Positions 1 through 10,552 of a stretch of DNA of 56,798 nucleotides are shown piece by piece. The position numbers and the translations under genes are program-made. The DNA is from Rubrivivax sp. (lineage in GTDB: Bacteria; Pseudomonadota; Gammaproteobacteria; Burkholderiales; Burkholderiaceae_C), in NCBI GenBank assembly GCA_030680415.1, contig JAUXVE010000153.1, forward strand, positions 1 through 56,798, read 5' to 3'. The notes below the pieces were generated by a model. The model had not been told where the DNA came from and searched no databases. It saw only the letters and a program-made list of their open reading frames with translations. Each line of letters starts with the position of its first letter. Position 1 is the first letter of the stretch.

Positions 1-393
1 CGCGGGCGTCGCTCCGCCGGGCGGGCGGCCCAGCGCCGATGCCACCGCGGCGCGGAACTGCCGCAGATCCACCGGCTTGGTGAGGTAGTCGTAGGCGCCG
101 GCCTTGAGCGCTTCGACCGCGTTCTCGGGCGAGCCGTAGGCGGTGATGACGATGGCCTTTTCCCGGCGGCCCGCTTCTTCCATGCGGCGCAGCAGGTCCA
201 GGCCGGTGCCGTCGGGCAGGTGCATGTCGGTGATGACGAGTTTGAAGCCGTCACGGCCGGCTTCGACCAGGCGTGCCCAGCCTTCCTCGACCGTGCCGGC
301 GCTTTCGACGTCGTAGCCTTCGCGCAGCAGCGTCAGCTCGTAGAGTGTGCGCAGGTCGGGCTCGTCGTCGACGACCAGCAGGCGGGGGCTCAC
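1..393 (-). CDS. pilR: Response regulator PilR, N-terminal receiver domain (partial)
   Basis: This is the first 131 codons of a response regulator cut by the window edge. A GTG start gives a receiver domain: acidic pair D9-D10 after a hydrophobic strand, phospho-acceptor D56 (in ITDMHLPDG), the conserved T in the VITAYGS strand, and K in LTKPVD. It lies 20 bp downstream of a PilS-type kinase gene on the same strand, so the natural reading is PilR, the sigma54-dependent activator of type IV pilin transcription. The AAA+ and Fis-type DNA-binding domains would lie outside the window and cannot be checked. The alternative is another NtrC-family regulator. Confidence 0.85.
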   Translation of the reverse strand, partial: MSPRLLVVDDEPDLRTLYELTLLREGYDVESAGTVEEGWARLVEAGRDGFKLVITDMHLPDGTGLDLLRRMEEAGRREKAIVITAYGSPENAVEALKAGAYDYLTKPVDLRQFRAAVASALGRPPGGATPA

Positions 394-413
394 GGTCGAA
401 CTCTGGGCTGGGG

Positions 414-2354
414 TCAAGGCGGCGGCGGTCCGTGGGGCGTGTCGGCAGCGGCGACGCGGCGCAGGCTGACGACGAACTCGTTGCGCAGCCTCTCGGTGGC
501 CGGGCGCGGGCGGTATTCGATGCTGGCGCCGAAGCGCTCGCACAGTTCGCGACAAATATACAGGCCCAAGCCGGAGCCGCGACTGCGCGTCGAGAAGAAG
601 GGCTCGAACAGGTGCCGCTCGACCTCGGGCGGTATCGGGGCGCCGTCGCTGAGCACCGACAACTCGGCGCTGCCCTCGTCGCGCGCGGCCAGGCGCAGCC
701 AGATCGCACCCGGCTCGGCACTGGCGTGACGCTGCGCGTTGTCGAGCAGGTTGACGAGCACGCGGCGCAGGTGTTCGTGGTCGAACGACACCGTCAGCGG
801 CGTGGCGGGCAGGTCCACGCGCAGGCGGCTGCCGGCCCCGGTCGGCAGTTGCACGGTGCGGGCCCAGTCGGCGGCGGCGGCGGCCACCTCGGCCACGGCA
901 TCGACGGCGCGCGCCGTGGGGGCCAGGCCAGGCGCCACCTCCGTCACGTCGTCGACCAGGCGTTTCAGGCGCGCGACGTTGTCGGCCACCATGCGCGCCA
1001 GCCGCTGCTGGGCCGGCGGCAGCTCCTCTTCCAGCAGCAGCGCGTTGGCCTGGGAGATGGCGGCCAGCGGGTTGCGGATCTCGTGCGCGATGCCGGCCGA
1101 GACGCGGCCCATGGCCGCCAGCTTCTCTTGCCGGATGCGCGCCTGCAGCGTGCGCAGGTCTTCGATCAGCAGCACCGCGAAGGGCTCGCCGGCGCGGTCT
1201 TCGCCCGCCACGGCGGCACGCGCAGCAGGCGTGCGGCTGCGCATGAAGCGCACGCGCATGCGCAAGGTTCGCGTGTGGCCGCCGTCGAAGGCCAGCGGGG
1301 TGTCGTGCCCGGCCTCGGGCCAGCTGCCTTCGGCCAAGGCCCGCTCCACCGCCTGCTGCAGCGCGCTCCAGGCCGGCCGGTCGCGCAGCGCGAAGGGGGC
1401 CGGCGGGCCCAGGCCCTGCTCCACCAGCAGCGCTCGCGCCGCCGGGTTGGCGGCCCGCACGCGCAGCCGGCGGTCGATGACCAGCACGCCGTCGGCCATC
1501 TCCTCGATCACCAGCCGGTTCAATTGCGCCTGCTGCCGCGCCAGCTCGAGGCTGCCGCGCGCGGCCAGTTCCTCGCGCGCCAGGCGCCCGGCCAGTTCAC
1601 CGGACAGCAGCGTGATGATGAACAGGCCCAGCCCGGCCAGGCCCGACTGCAGCAGCAGCAGTTGCGCGTCGGCGCCGTCGAGCACCGAGCGTGATGCCAC
1701 CAGCAGCAGCATCAGCGCCACCGCCGCTGCCGTGCCCAGCGCCAGCAGGCGTGAGGTCAGCACGCCGGCCATCAGCACCGGCAGCACGAGCAGCGCGGTG
1801 AAGTTGAAGGTGGAGCCGACGGCCAGCAGGTGCAGCAAGGTGAAGGCCAGCAGGTCGACGCCGATCGTCGCCAGCCACTGGCGGCGCCGCTGCCACGCAT
1901 TCTGTGGTAGCTGCGCCAGCGCGCCAAAGCGCGGCAGCAGCCAGAGCACGACCGCCTGCACGGCGTAGACGACCGAGATCAGCGCCACCCACTCCGAGTG
2001 GCGTGCCCCGAGCAGGCTGCCCGCGCCCTGCACCGCGACCAGGCCGACACCGATGGCCGCTCGCGCCGCCGCGTAGGTGCGGAAGATGCGCGTCAGGGCA
2101 CTGTCCTGCTCGCGCGCCGCACGCCGCGCCTGGCGCAGCAGGAAACGGCTGTCGGCGGGTGCATCGCCCGCAGCCAGCCAGCCCGGGTCGAAGAAGGAGT
2201 CCGCCGACGAGTGCATGTCGCTGGCGCCGAACAGCGTGTCGGGCGCCGGCGGACCACCGGCCTGGCGACGGTCGCCACTGCGGCGATCGCGCCGCCCTCG
2301 CTCCTGCTCGGGCGACACGGCCTGCGGCCCGGTGGCGGGGTCAGGCCGATTCAT
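414..2354 (-). CDS. pilS: Sensor histidine kinase PilS
   Basis: A membrane-bound kinase of 646 residues that would phosphorylate the adjacent PilR. An Arg/Pro-rich cytoplasmic leader (about 1-75) precedes roughly six hydrophobic segments between residues 95 and 252. A PAS-like region follows (about 280-390), then the HisKA helix with phospho-acceptor H424 (in AGIAHEIRNPL), and a HATPase domain with the GSGLGLYICRE G2 box near residue 605. The hydrophobic N-terminus with a single PAS domain matches PilS of type IV pilus systems. pilB, pilC and pilD lie about 20 kb away in this window. The function is inferred from architecture and pairing. Confidence 0.85.
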   Translation of the reverse strand: MNRPDPATGPQAVSPEQERGRRDRRSGDRRQAGGPPAPDTLFGASDMHSSADSFFDPGWLAAGDAPADSRFLLRQARRAAREQDSALTRIFRTYAAARAAIGVGLVAVQGAGSLLGARHSEWVALISVVYAVQAVVLWLLPRFGALAQLPQNAWQRRRQWLATIGVDLLAFTLLHLLAVGSTFNFTALLVLPVLMAGVLTSRLLALGTAAAVALMLLLVASRSVLDGADAQLLLLQSGLAGLGLFIITLLSGELAGRLAREELAARGSLELARQQAQLNRLVIEEMADGVLVIDRRLRVRAANPAARALLVEQGLGPPAPFALRDRPAWSALQQAVERALAEGSWPEAGHDTPLAFDGGHTRTLRMRVRFMRSRTPAARAAVAGEDRAGEPFAVLLIEDLRTLQARIRQEKLAAMGRVSAGIAHEIRNPLAAISQANALLLEEELPPAQQRLARMVADNVARLKRLVDDVTEVAPGLAPTARAVDAVAEVAAAAADWARTVQLPTGAGSRLRVDLPATPLTVSFDHEHLRRVLVNLLDNAQRHASAEPGAIWLRLAARDEGSAELSVLSDGAPIPPEVERHLFEPFFSTRSRGSGLGLYICRELCERFGASIEYRPRPATERLRNEFVVSLRRVAAADTPHGPPPP

Positions 2355-2430
2355 CCGCGGCGCGGCCGAGCGCGTGTGAATCCGAAACAGCCCAGCAGAC
2401 GCCGCGGATCCGGCTCGGCCGGTCCGCTGG

Positions 2431-2475
2431 CGTCGCCCCCCTGGGGGGGAGCGCCGAAGGCGCTACGGGGGGGGG
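2431..2475. repeat. Palindromic GC-rich repeat, family D copy 1
   Basis: In the gap between pilS and the PP0621 gene there is a C-run/G-run palindrome (2436-2448). It is followed by a 6-bp stem with a 3-nt loop (agcgcc-gaa-ggcgct, 2450-2464) and a run of nine G. The same order recurs inside uvrA at 45407-45445, with compensated changes in the second stem, and in weaker form before aroE at 52872-52917. It therefore looks like a dispersed repeat family. It ends just beyond the stop codon of the PP0621 gene. Confidence 0.6.
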
Positions 2476-2479
2476 CACT

Positions 2480-2704
2480 TCACTGCGGCCCGGCCAGGCG
2501 ATGCGCCTCGCCGCAGTAGGGCCGGCCGGACGCGTCGAACAGGGCTTCTGCCTTGGGTACATGCAGGCCGCAGTGCGTGCAGGCGAGCATGGCCGCAACC
2601 TGCGGTGTCGCATCGGGCCGACCCACCGGTGGCGGCTTGCGGCGGACCTTGAAGAAGAGCACCCAGGCCAGCACCAGCACGCCGATCAGCACGAGGTATT
2701 TCAT
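2480..2704 (-). CDS. PP0621 family protein
   Basis: A 74-residue protein with one N-terminal membrane segment (about residues 3-18), a short basic linker and a C-terminal CTHCG motif. A further Cys lies in the closing PYCGEAH segment, which suggests a small metal-binding or redox-active tail. The pattern matches the PP0621 family of small membrane-anchored proteins in beta- and gammaproteobacteria, whose function is unknown. It lies 16 bp downstream of the ccsA-like gene on the same strand and probably shares its transcript. Confidence 0.75.
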   Translation of the reverse strand: MKYLVLIGVLVLAWVLFFKVRRKPPPVGRPDATPQVAAMLACTHCGLHVPKAEALFDASGRPYCGEAHRLAGPQ

Positions 2705-2720
2705 GGTGGGCTCCAGCGCA

Positions 2721-3554
2721 TCAGGACACGGCCCGCCCGAGCAGCACTTCCATCACGAAGCGCGACCCCGCGTAGCCCAGCAGCAGCAGCGCCGCACCGG
2801 CGTAGAGCCAGCGCGTGGCGCTGCGGCCACGCCAGCCGCGCCGGTGGCGGCCGACCAGGAGCGCGGCGAACACGCCCCAGGCCAACATCGAGAACACGGT
2901 CTTGTGGTCCCAGCGCCAGCCATGCACACCGACGGCCGCCGTCACGGCGCCGAGCGCCAGGGTGGCGGTGAGCACCGCGAACCCGGCTTCGACGAAGCGG
3001 AACGTCAGGCGCTCGAGCTGCAGCAGCGGCATGCCCAGGGCGCGCCCGCTGCCGGGCCCCCCGGCGCGCAGCCGGCGCTCGGCCGCGTCCAGCAGGATCG
3101 CGTGCAGCACCGCGGCGCCGAACAGCCCATAGGATCCCACGCCCAGCGCAAAGTGCAGCGGCGCCAGCGCCGAGGTCACGGGCCGGGTGTCGCCGGGGAA
3201 TACCGCCGCCAGCACCACCGCCAGCGCGCCGGCAAAACCCAGCCACTGCCGCACCGCGGGCAAGGGCACGAAGCGGCTTTCCACCGTGTGCACGGCAAGC
3301 ACCAGCCACACCGCCATCGACAGCACGGGGCCGAAGCCCAGCCGCGCACCCGACTCGGGCTGGCCCAGGCCGCCGATGTCCACCACCAGCAGCAGCAGGT
3401 GCAGCACGAAGCCGCCCAGCAGGGCGGCCGTCGAAAAGCGCCGCAGCCGCGGCAGCGGCACGGCCGCCACCACGTACAGCATCGCCGCGACCACCGCGAG
3501 CAGCAATGCTCCGCCCGGGGCGAGCGTGGGAGAGGCGGTCGATAGAATCATCAC
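2721..3554 (-). CDS. CcsA/YpjD-type integral membrane protein
   Basis: A 277-residue polytopic protein with about eight hydrophobic segments. A Trp-rich stretch (WRWDHKTVFSMLAWGVFAAL) near residue 215 and histidines in the helices resemble the CcsA/CcmC haem-handling fold. In proteobacteria, single CcsA homologues next to ffh are usually called YpjD or CorE; their role in cytochrome c assembly or cation efflux is not firmly established. It is divergent from ffh with only 40 bp between the start codons, so the two promoters overlap. Family assignment is confident; function is not. Confidence 0.8.
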   Translation of the reverse strand: MMILSTASPTLAPGGALLLAVVAAMLYVVAAVPLPRLRRFSTAALLGGFVLHLLLLVVDIGGLGQPESGARLGFGPVLSMAVWLVLAVHTVESRFVPLPAVRQWLGFAGALAVVLAAVFPGDTRPVTSALAPLHFALGVGSYGLFGAAVLHAILLDAAERRLRAGGPGSGRALGMPLLQLERLTFRFVEAGFAVLTATLALGAVTAAVGVHGWRWDHKTVFSMLAWGVFAALLVGRHRRGWRGRSATRWLYAGAALLLLGYAGSRFVMEVLLGRAVS

Positions 3555-3594
3555 GACAGTGTACTGATCAAGGGCCCGCTAGCCGCGGGTACGC

Positions 3595-4986
<1,392 letters not shown>

Positions 4987-5101
4987 GAGCCTGTCCACCA
5001 GCGGCGCAACGCCTCGATACATTTCTCTGGCACCCGGGCTGTCAAGTCCGGGCTCGGCGCGCCGATGTTGCAGATACGACTGCCGGCCGACACGCGTCAC
5101 C

Positions 5102-5806
5102 ATGGACTTCCTGACCCCCATCGCCTCCTTTGCCTTGCCGGCCACGGTGCTGCTGCTGCTCACGCTGCTGGCCCTGCGCCTGCGCCAGCAGCAGTCCAAC
5201 CGGCGCGGCACGTCGGCGCGCGAGGCTGCCGACACCCTGGCCGGCTGGCCGCCCGAGCCGGCGCGCGTGCTGTCGATCACCGAACGCGAGGCGCACGACC
5301 TGCTCAAGCGCGCGATGCCCGGATTCCTGGTGCTGGCCCAGGTGCCGCTGGCGCGCTTCATCCGCGTGCCGTCGCGCCGCTCCTATGGCGAGTGGCTGCA
5401 GCGCGTGGGCTCGCTCAGCGCCGACCTGCTGCTGTGCGGCGCCGGCTCCAGGGTGCTGGCCGTCATCGACGTGCGCGCGGCACAGGAGACCGAGCGCAGC
5501 CGCAAGCGCCACGAACGCATGGCCCGCGTGCTGCGGGCCGCCGGCATCCAGGTGCATGTCTGGCGCGAGGGCGAACTGCCGAACCTCGCCTTCGTGCGTG
5601 CTTCGTTGGCGTCGCTGGCCGGCCCGGCGGCCGCCGGCATCAAGTCCAGCCCCTCGCGGCCGATGCCGCTGATCCCGGTCGCCGAGATGTCGGAGATCCT
5701 GGCCGACGGCGACCGCGCGGCGCTGGAAGCCGCCATGGACGCATCGATGGAGCCGGTGCCTTCGGCCTTCTTCGAGGAACTCGAGACCGCCGCCGGCGCG
5801 CGCTGA
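5102..5806 (+). CDS. DUF2726 domain protein, membrane-anchored
   Basis: A 234-residue protein with one N-terminal transmembrane helix (about residues 7-26) and a DUF2726-like core (about 55-165). The core begins with an SITEREAHDLLKRAM segment and continues with strands ending in a VIDVRAAQE motif and a final HVWREGELP. DUF2726 proteins resemble restriction-endonuclease-fold proteins, but no activity is established here. It sits between ffh and the convergent ftsY. Whether this reflects a link to membrane targeting or only local gene order cannot be told from sequence. Confidence 0.7.
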   Translation: MDFLTPIASFALPATVLLLLTLLALRLRQQQSNRRGTSAREAADTLAGWPPEPARVLSITEREAHDLLKRAMPGFLVLAQVPLARFIRVPSRRSYGEWLQRVGSLSADLLLCGAGSRVLAVIDVRAAQETERSRKRHERMARVLRAAGIQVHVWREGELPNLAFVRASLASLAGPAAAGIKSSPSRPMPLIPVAEMSEILADGDRAALEAAMDASMEPVPSAFFEELETAAGAR

Positions 5807-5830
5807 CCCCCGCGCCGACGCGCCGTCGGG

Positions 5831-6877
5831 TCAGCCGAGCAGGGCTTGCGCGAATTCGCGCGCGTCGAAGGTCTGCAGGTCCTGCAGCTTCTCGCCGATA
5901 CCGATGAAGTAGACGGGCACCACCCGCCCCTGCTCGGCGCCCCAGCGTGCAATGGCCGCCAGCACGCCGCCCTTGGCGGTGCCATCGAGCTTGGTGACGA
6001 CGAGACCGGTGAGTCCGAGCGCGGCGTCGAAGGCCTTGACCTGCGCCAGCGCGTTCTGCCCGGTGTTGCCGTCCACCACCAGCAGCACCTCGTGCGGCGC
6101 CCCCGGCATCGCCTTGGCGATCGTGCGCTGGATCTTCTTCAGCTCCGCCATCAGGTGCACTTGCGTCGGCAGGCGGCCCGCGGTGTCTGCGATGACGACG
6201 TCGCAGCCGCGTGCGCGCCCGGCCGTCACGGCGTCGAAGGTCACTGCCGCCGGGTCGCCGCCTTCCTGGCTGACGATCTCGACCTGGTTGCGGCCGGCCC
6301 ACACGGCGAGCTGCTCGCGCGCCGCAGCGCGGAACGTGTCGGCCGCTGCCAGCAGCACCTTCTTGTCGGCCTCCACCAGGTAGCGGGTGAGCTTGCGGAT
6401 GCTGGTGGTCTTGCCGGCACCGTTGACGCCGGTGACCATGATCACGGTCGGGCTGGCCTGGCCGTCGGCACCGCCAATGACCAGCGGTCGTTGCAGGGGC
6501 AACAGCAAGGCCGTGATGGCGTCGGCCAGCAGCGACTTCACCGCCGCCGGATCGGTGGTCCTGGTGTCCTTGACCCGCTGCTTGAGGTCGGCGAGCAGGT
6601 ACTGCGTTGCCGGCATGCCGGCGTCGGCGAGCAGCAGCGCCGACTCCAGGTCCTCGTACAGCGCGTCGTCGATGCGGGTGCCGGTGAAGACCTGCGCGAT
6701 GCCCGCACCCGTCTTGCGCAGCCCCACCGCGAGGCGGGAGAACCAGCGACTGCGGGGTTCGGGCTGCGGCGCCGGCGCCGGCGCCAGCGCTGGCGGCAAG
6801 GCTGCGGCCGGGTCAGGCGCAGACCCGGTCGCAGGCGCGACCGGCGGTGGCGCCTTCTTCTTGAAGAAACTGAACAT
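5831..6877 (-). CDS. ftsY: Signal recognition particle receptor FtsY
   Basis: The 348-residue SRP receptor GTPase that receives Ffh-ribosome complexes at the inner membrane. A Lys-rich N-terminus is followed by a short Pro/Ala-rich acidic-poor A region (about 9-42), much shorter than in E. coli and common in betaproteobacteria. The N domain then leads to the G domain with P-loop GVNGAGKTTS (150-159), DTAGRLPTQ and TKLDGTAKGG. The protein ends in the usual FDAREFAQALLG. It is convergent with the DUF2726 gene. Confidence 0.97.
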   Translation of the reverse strand: MFSFFKKKAPPPVAPATGSAPDPAAALPPALAPAPAPQPEPRSRWFSRLAVGLRKTGAGIAQVFTGTRIDDALYEDLESALLLADAGMPATQYLLADLKQRVKDTRTTDPAAVKSLLADAITALLLPLQRPLVIGGADGQASPTVIMVTGVNGAGKTTSIRKLTRYLVEADKKVLLAAADTFRAAAREQLAVWAGRNQVEIVSQEGGDPAAVTFDAVTAGRARGCDVVIADTAGRLPTQVHLMAELKKIQRTIAKAMPGAPHEVLLVVDGNTGQNALAQVKAFDAALGLTGLVVTKLDGTAKGGVLAAIARWGAEQGRVVPVYFIGIGEKLQDLQTFDAREFAQALLG

Positions 6878-6924
6878 CGATTCCCGCGGGTGATGCTGGC
6901 CTGCGCGCAGCCGGGACGGCTCGC

Positions 6925-6930
6925 TATAAT
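6925..6930 (+). promoter_or_regulatory. -10 box of the tRNA-Met promoter
   Basis: A perfect TATAAT lies 10 bp before the first base of the tRNA. No good -35 hexamer is visible 16-18 bp upstream, so only the -10 element is called. Confidence 0.5.
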
Positions 6931-6940
6931 TGCGGGCTCA

Positions 6941-7017
6941 GGCGCTTTAGCTCAGCTGGTTAGAGCGACGGAATCATAATCCGCAGGTCCGGGGTTCAAA
7001 TCCCTGAAGCGCCACCA
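6941..7017 (+). tRNA. tRNA-Met (anticodon CAT, elongator type)
   Basis: A complete cloverleaf with encoded CCA. The acceptor stem is seven perfect pairs (GGCGCTT/AAGCGCC), the anticodon loop reads ATCATAA with CAT at 34-36, and the T-arm is CGGGG-TTCAAAT-CCCTG with one G-T pair. The first anticodon-stem pair (27-43) is A-C rather than the expected G-C, leaving four good pairs. Pairing at position 1-72 and the AATCATAATCC loop region indicate elongator tRNA-Met rather than initiator. A start at a G-C pair also excludes the initiator, which has an unpaired 1-72. Confidence 0.95.
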
Positions 7018-7024
7018 AGTTCGC

Positions 7025-7057
7025 GGCCCGGGCTCCCCAGCCCGGGCCTTTTGTTTT
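7025..7057 (+). terminator. Intrinsic terminator after tRNA-Met
   Basis: A 10-bp perfect GC stem (GGCCCGGGCT/AGCCCGGGCC) with a CCCC loop is followed by TTTTGTTTT. This is a strong Rho-independent terminator eight bases after the tRNA. Confidence 0.9.
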
Positions 7058-7078
7058 CACAGCCCCTGGGTCCACACC

Positions 7079-7459
7079 ATGATTCGCTGTGTCACGCTGG
7101 CCGCCACCCTGTTGGCGTGTGCCCTGCCGGCCGTTGCCCAGATGCAGCGCAACTTCCCCGCCAACGCGCTGCGTGGCGAACTCGTCGTGCTGCAGCCGCC
7201 CGAGGCACGCCTGAACGGCCGCCCGGCACGCCTGGCGCCCGGCGCGCGCATCCGCGCCGACAACAACCTGTTCGTCGTGTCCGGCGCGCTGATCGAGCAG
7301 CGCCTGGTCGTGCACTACACGGTGGACATGGCCGGCCAGTTGCAGGACGTCTGGGTGCTGACCCCGGCGGAGATCGCCAAGCGCCCGTGGCCGACGACGC
7401 CCGAACAGGCCCGCAGCTGGCTCTTCGACCCCGCGGCGCAGGTCTGGAGCCGGCCATGA
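7079..7459 (+). CDS. Exported hypothetical protein
   Basis: A 126-residue protein with a signal peptide (about 1-20, cleavage after AVA). The mature part contains a strand-rich segment with the phrase NALRGELVV and a repeated aliphatic pattern. Related small periplasmic proteins occur upstream of miaB in Burkholderiales, but I know no function. Its TGA stop overlaps the ATG of miaB (ATGA), so the two are probably translated as a coupled pair. Confidence 0.7.
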   Translation: MIRCVTLAATLLACALPAVAQMQRNFPANALRGELVVLQPPEARLNGRPARLAPGARIRADNNLFVVSGALIEQRLVVHYTVDMAGQLQDVWVLTPAEIAKRPWPTTPEQARSWLFDPAAQVWSRP

Positions 7460-8847
7460 GCGGCACGAAGAAAGTCTACATCCGCACCTTCGGCTGCCAG
7501 ATGAACGACTACGACTCGGACAAGATGGCCGACGTGCTGCGCGCCGCCGAGGGCTACGAGCCCACCACCGACGTCGACGAAGCCGACCTCATCCTCTTCA
7601 ACACCTGCTCGGTGCGCGAAAAGGCGCAGGAAAAGGTCTTCAGCGACCTCGGCCGCGTCAAGCACCTGAAGAAGAAGGGCGTGCTCATCGGCGTCGGCGG
7701 CTGCGTGGCGAGCCAGGAGGGTGCGGCCATCATCGAACGCGCGCCGTATGTCGACCTCGTCTTCGGCCCGCAGACGCTGCATCGCCTGCCGCAGATGATC
7801 GAGGCCCGCCGCAGCCAGCGCCGGCCGCAGGTCGACATCAGCTTCCCCGAGATCGAGAAGTTCGACCACCTGCCGCCGGCACGCGTCGACGGCGCGAGCG
7901 CCTTCGTCTCCATCATGGAGGGCTGCTCCAAGTACTGCTCGTACTGCGTCGTACCCTACACGCGCGGCGAAGAGGTCAGCCGGCCCTTCGACGACGTGCT
8001 GAACGAAGTCGCCGGACTGGCCGAACAGGGTGTGAAGGAAGTGACGCTGCTCGGGCAGAACGTCAATGCCTACCGCGGCGCGATGGGCGCCACGGCCGAG
8101 AGCGCCGACTTCGCGCTGCTGCTGGACTGCGTGGCAGGCATCCCCGGCATCGAGCGCATCCGCTACACGACGAGCCACCCGAAGGAGTTCACACCACGCC
8201 TGATCGACGCCTACGCCCGCCTGCCAAAGCTCGTGAACCACCTGCACCTGCCGGTGCAACACGGCAGCGACCGCATCCTGATGGCCATGAAGCGCGGCTA
8301 CACGGTGCTGGAATACAAGAGCACGATCCGCAAGCTGCGCGCCGTGCGGCCCGGCATCAGCCTGTCCAGCGACTTCATCGTCGGCTTCCCGGGCGAGACC
8401 GAGGACGACTTCGCCCGCATGATGGGCCTGATCGACGAGGTCGGTTTCGACAGCTCCTTCAGCTTCGTCTTCAGCAAGCGCCCGGGCACGCCGGCGGCGG
8501 CACTGCAAGACGAGACGCCGCACTCGGCCAAGCTCGAGCGCCTGCAGCGCCTGCAGGCCGCCGTCGAAACCAACGTGCGCCGCATCGGTGCCAGCCGCGT
8601 CGGCACGGTGCAGCGCATCCTGGTCGAAGGCCCCTCGCGCAAGGATCCGCACGAGCTGATGGGCCGCACCGAATGCAACCGCATCGTCAACTTCGACGGC
8701 GGGCCGCAGGCGGCGCGGCTGGTCGGGCAGATGCTGGACGTATCGATCTCCCAGGCGCTGCCGCACTCGCTGCGCGGTGTGCCGGTGGTGCAGGACAGCG
8801 TCAGCGCCGGCCCCGACCGGGACCGAAACCCTGCCACCACAGCATGA
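7456..8847 (+). CDS. miaB: tRNA-2-methylthio-N6-dimethylallyladenosine synthase MiaB
   Basis: A radical-SAM methylthiotransferase that modifies i6A37 in tRNAs reading codons starting with U. Its 463 residues carry the N-terminal UPF0004 domain with the three cysteines for the auxiliary cluster (C14, C51, C83), the radical-SAM motif C157-x3-C161-x2-C164 in [10 protein letters not shown], and a C-terminal TRAM domain. The reading frame is open further upstream, but the ATG at 7456 gives the conserved [13 protein letters not shown] start and a 4-bp overlap with the preceding gene. The 3' end overlaps the convergent small membrane gene by 47 bp. Confidence 0.97.
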   Translation: MSGTKKVYIRTFGCQMNDYDSDKMADVLRAAEGYEPTTDVDEADLILFNTCSVREKAQEKVFSDLGRVKHLKKKGVLIGVGGCVASQEGAAIIERAPYVDLVFGPQTLHRLPQMIEARRSQRRPQVDISFPEIEKFDHLPPARVDGASAFVSIMEGCSKYCSYCVVPYTRGEEVSRPFDDVLNEVAGLAEQGVKEVTLLGQNVNAYRGAMGATAESADFALLLDCVAGIPGIERIRYTTSHPKEFTPRLIDAYARLPKLVNHLHLPVQHGSDRILMAMKRGYTVLEYKSTIRKLRAVRPGISLSSDFIVGFPGETEDDFARMMGLIDEVGFDSSFSFVFSKRPGTPAAALQDETPHSAKLERLQRLQAAVETNVRRIGASRVGTVQRILVEGPSRKDPHELMGRTECNRIVNFDGGPQAARLVGQMLDVSISQALPHSLRGVPVVQDSVSAGPDRDRNPATTA

Positions 8848-9088
8848 CGGCGCAGGCCAGCACCATCGCGCCGTAGGTGGCCATCTTGCCGTCGCGCCCG
8901 AACAGCACCAGCCCGGCCAGCGTCACCACGGCACACGCTGCGCAGGCCGGCCCGGCCAGCCGGCGCCAGCTCACGCCGGCCAGGGCGCGCCGCCACGCCA
9001 GCTTGGCCAAGGCAGCCGCCAGGGCACCCAGCGCGAGCGCGGGCACGAACAGGTTGGTGAGGTGCCAAAAGGCGTCAAGCGGTCCCAT
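8801..9088 (-). CDS. Small membrane protein of unknown function
   Basis: A 95-residue protein predicted to have three membrane segments (about 12-31, 43-62 and 68-87) and a basic C-terminus. It lies between convergent miaB and divergent hemA. The three-helix hydrophobic pattern and a clean ATG support a real gene. It overlaps the last 47 bp of miaB on the opposite strand. I do not recognise a family. Confidence 0.55.
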   Translation of the reverse strand: MGPLDAFWHLTNLFVPALALGALAAALAKLAWRRALAGVSWRRLAGPACAACAVVTLAGLVLFGRDGKMATYGAMVLACAVMLWWQGFGPGRGRR

Positions 9089-9193
9089 CGTCGAAGCGGT
9101 ATTTCCGGGGCACGGGCTGCGGCTCGACGCCGGCAGGCCCGCTGCCGGCAAAGCCTGTGGCGCTGTCAGGCCCGCTAAAACTACAATTGTGGC

Positions 9194-10492
9194 GTGAGTG
9201 TCTTCGCCCTCGGGCTCAATCACACGACGGCGCCGCTGGATCTGCGCGGCCGGCTCGCCTTTGCGCCCGAGCAGATGGCGCCGGCATTGCACGGCCTGCG
9301 CGAGCGGCTGCAGCGCAGCGTCCCCGAAGCGGCGCTGGTCTCGACCTGCAACCGCACCGAACTGTACGTGGCCGCGGGCAAGGACAGCGCGCAGGCGCTG
9401 GTGCGGCCCGCGCTGGACTGGCTGGCCGAACGCGGCGGCATCAGCGGCGGCCAGTTGCAGGCCCACAGCTACGTCATGGAGAACCGGGCCGCGGCACGCC
9501 ACGCCTTTCGCGTCGCCGCCGGGCTCGACTCGATGGTGCTGGGCGAACCGCAGATCCTGGGCCAGATGAAGGAAGCGGTGCGCCTGGCCGATGAAGCCGG
9601 CACGCTGGGCACCACGCTGCACCAGCTGTTCCAGCGCTCCTTCGCGGTGGCCAAGGAGGTGCGTACCTCGACCGAGATCGGCGCCCATTCGATCAGCATG
9701 GCCGCCGCCGCGGTGCGCCTGGCAGCGCAGCTGTTCGAAGACCTGGGCCAGATCCGCGTGCTCTTCGTCGGCGCCGGCGAGATGATCGAACTGGTGGCCA
9801 CGCACTTCGCGGCGCGATCGCCCAAGGGCATGGCGGTGGCCAACCGCACGCTCGAACGCGGCGAGCGGCTGGCGGCACGCTTCGGCGCTGAATCCCTGCG
9901 CCTGTCGGACCTGCCGTTGCGGCTGCAGGACTTCGACGCCGTCATCTCCTGCACCGCGAGCACGCTGCCGATCATCGGCCTGGGCGCCGTCGAGCGTGCG
10001 CTGAAGGCGCGCCGGCATCGCCCGATGTTCATGGTCGACCTGGCGGTGCCGCGCGACATCGAGCCCGAGGTCTCGCGCCTGTCCGACGTCTACCTGTACA
10101 CGGTGGACGATCTCTCGGCGCTGGTGCAGACCGCAGGCGAGAAGCGCCAGGCCGCCGTCGAGCAGGCCGAGGCGATCATCGACGCCGGTGTGCTGAGCTT
10201 CGCGCACTGGCTCGACCAGCGCGCCGCGGTACCACTGATCCAGGCCCTGAACCGCCAGGCCGACGACTGGGGCAGCATCGAGCTGGCGCGTGCGCGCAAG
10301 CTGCTGGCGCGCGGCGAGCCGGTCGAGCGCGTGCTGGAAGCGCTGGCCCAGGGCCTGACGCACAAGATGCTGCACGGCACGCTGGCCGAACTGCACGCCG
10401 CCGAAGGCGCCGAGCGCGAAAAGCTGGCCGACACGGTGTCGCGCCTGTTCCTGCGCCAGGGCCAGCGCCGGCCCGGTGGCGAGGGCCGTTAG
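9194..10492 (+). CDS. hemA: Glutamyl-tRNA reductase HemA
   Basis: This enzyme reduces glutamyl-tRNA-Glu to glutamate-1-semialdehyde, the first committed step of C5-pathway haem synthesis. The 432 residues include the catalytic Cys C52 in STCNRTELY, the conserved segment [20 protein letters not shown], an NADPH-binding VGAGEM near 193, and the C-terminal dimerisation helices. A GTG start (9194) gives the conserved [12 protein letters not shown] opening. prfA and prmC follow in the same direction, the usual hemA-prfA-prmC order. Confidence 0.97.
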   Translation: MSVFALGLNHTTAPLDLRGRLAFAPEQMAPALHGLRERLQRSVPEAALVSTCNRTELYVAAGKDSAQALVRPALDWLAERGGISGGQLQAHSYVMENRAAARHAFRVAAGLDSMVLGEPQILGQMKEAVRLADEAGTLGTTLHQLFQRSFAVAKEVRTSTEIGAHSISMAAAAVRLAAQLFEDLGQIRVLFVGAGEMIELVATHFAARSPKGMAVANRTLERGERLAARFGAESLRLSDLPLRLQDFDAVISCTASTLPIIGLGAVERALKARRHRPMFMVDLAVPRDIEPEVSRLSDVYLYTVDDLSALVQTAGEKRQAAVEQAEAIIDAGVLSFAHWLDQRAAVPLIQALNRQADDWGSIELARARKLLARGEPVERVLEALAQGLTHKMLHGTLAELHAAEGAEREKLADTVSRLFLRQGQRRPGGEGR

Positions 10493-10552
10493 CGGCTCCC
10501 CTTCACAGCCGCCCGGCGCGCTGTCCGGGCGCTGTGGATTCGACCCCCAGAC

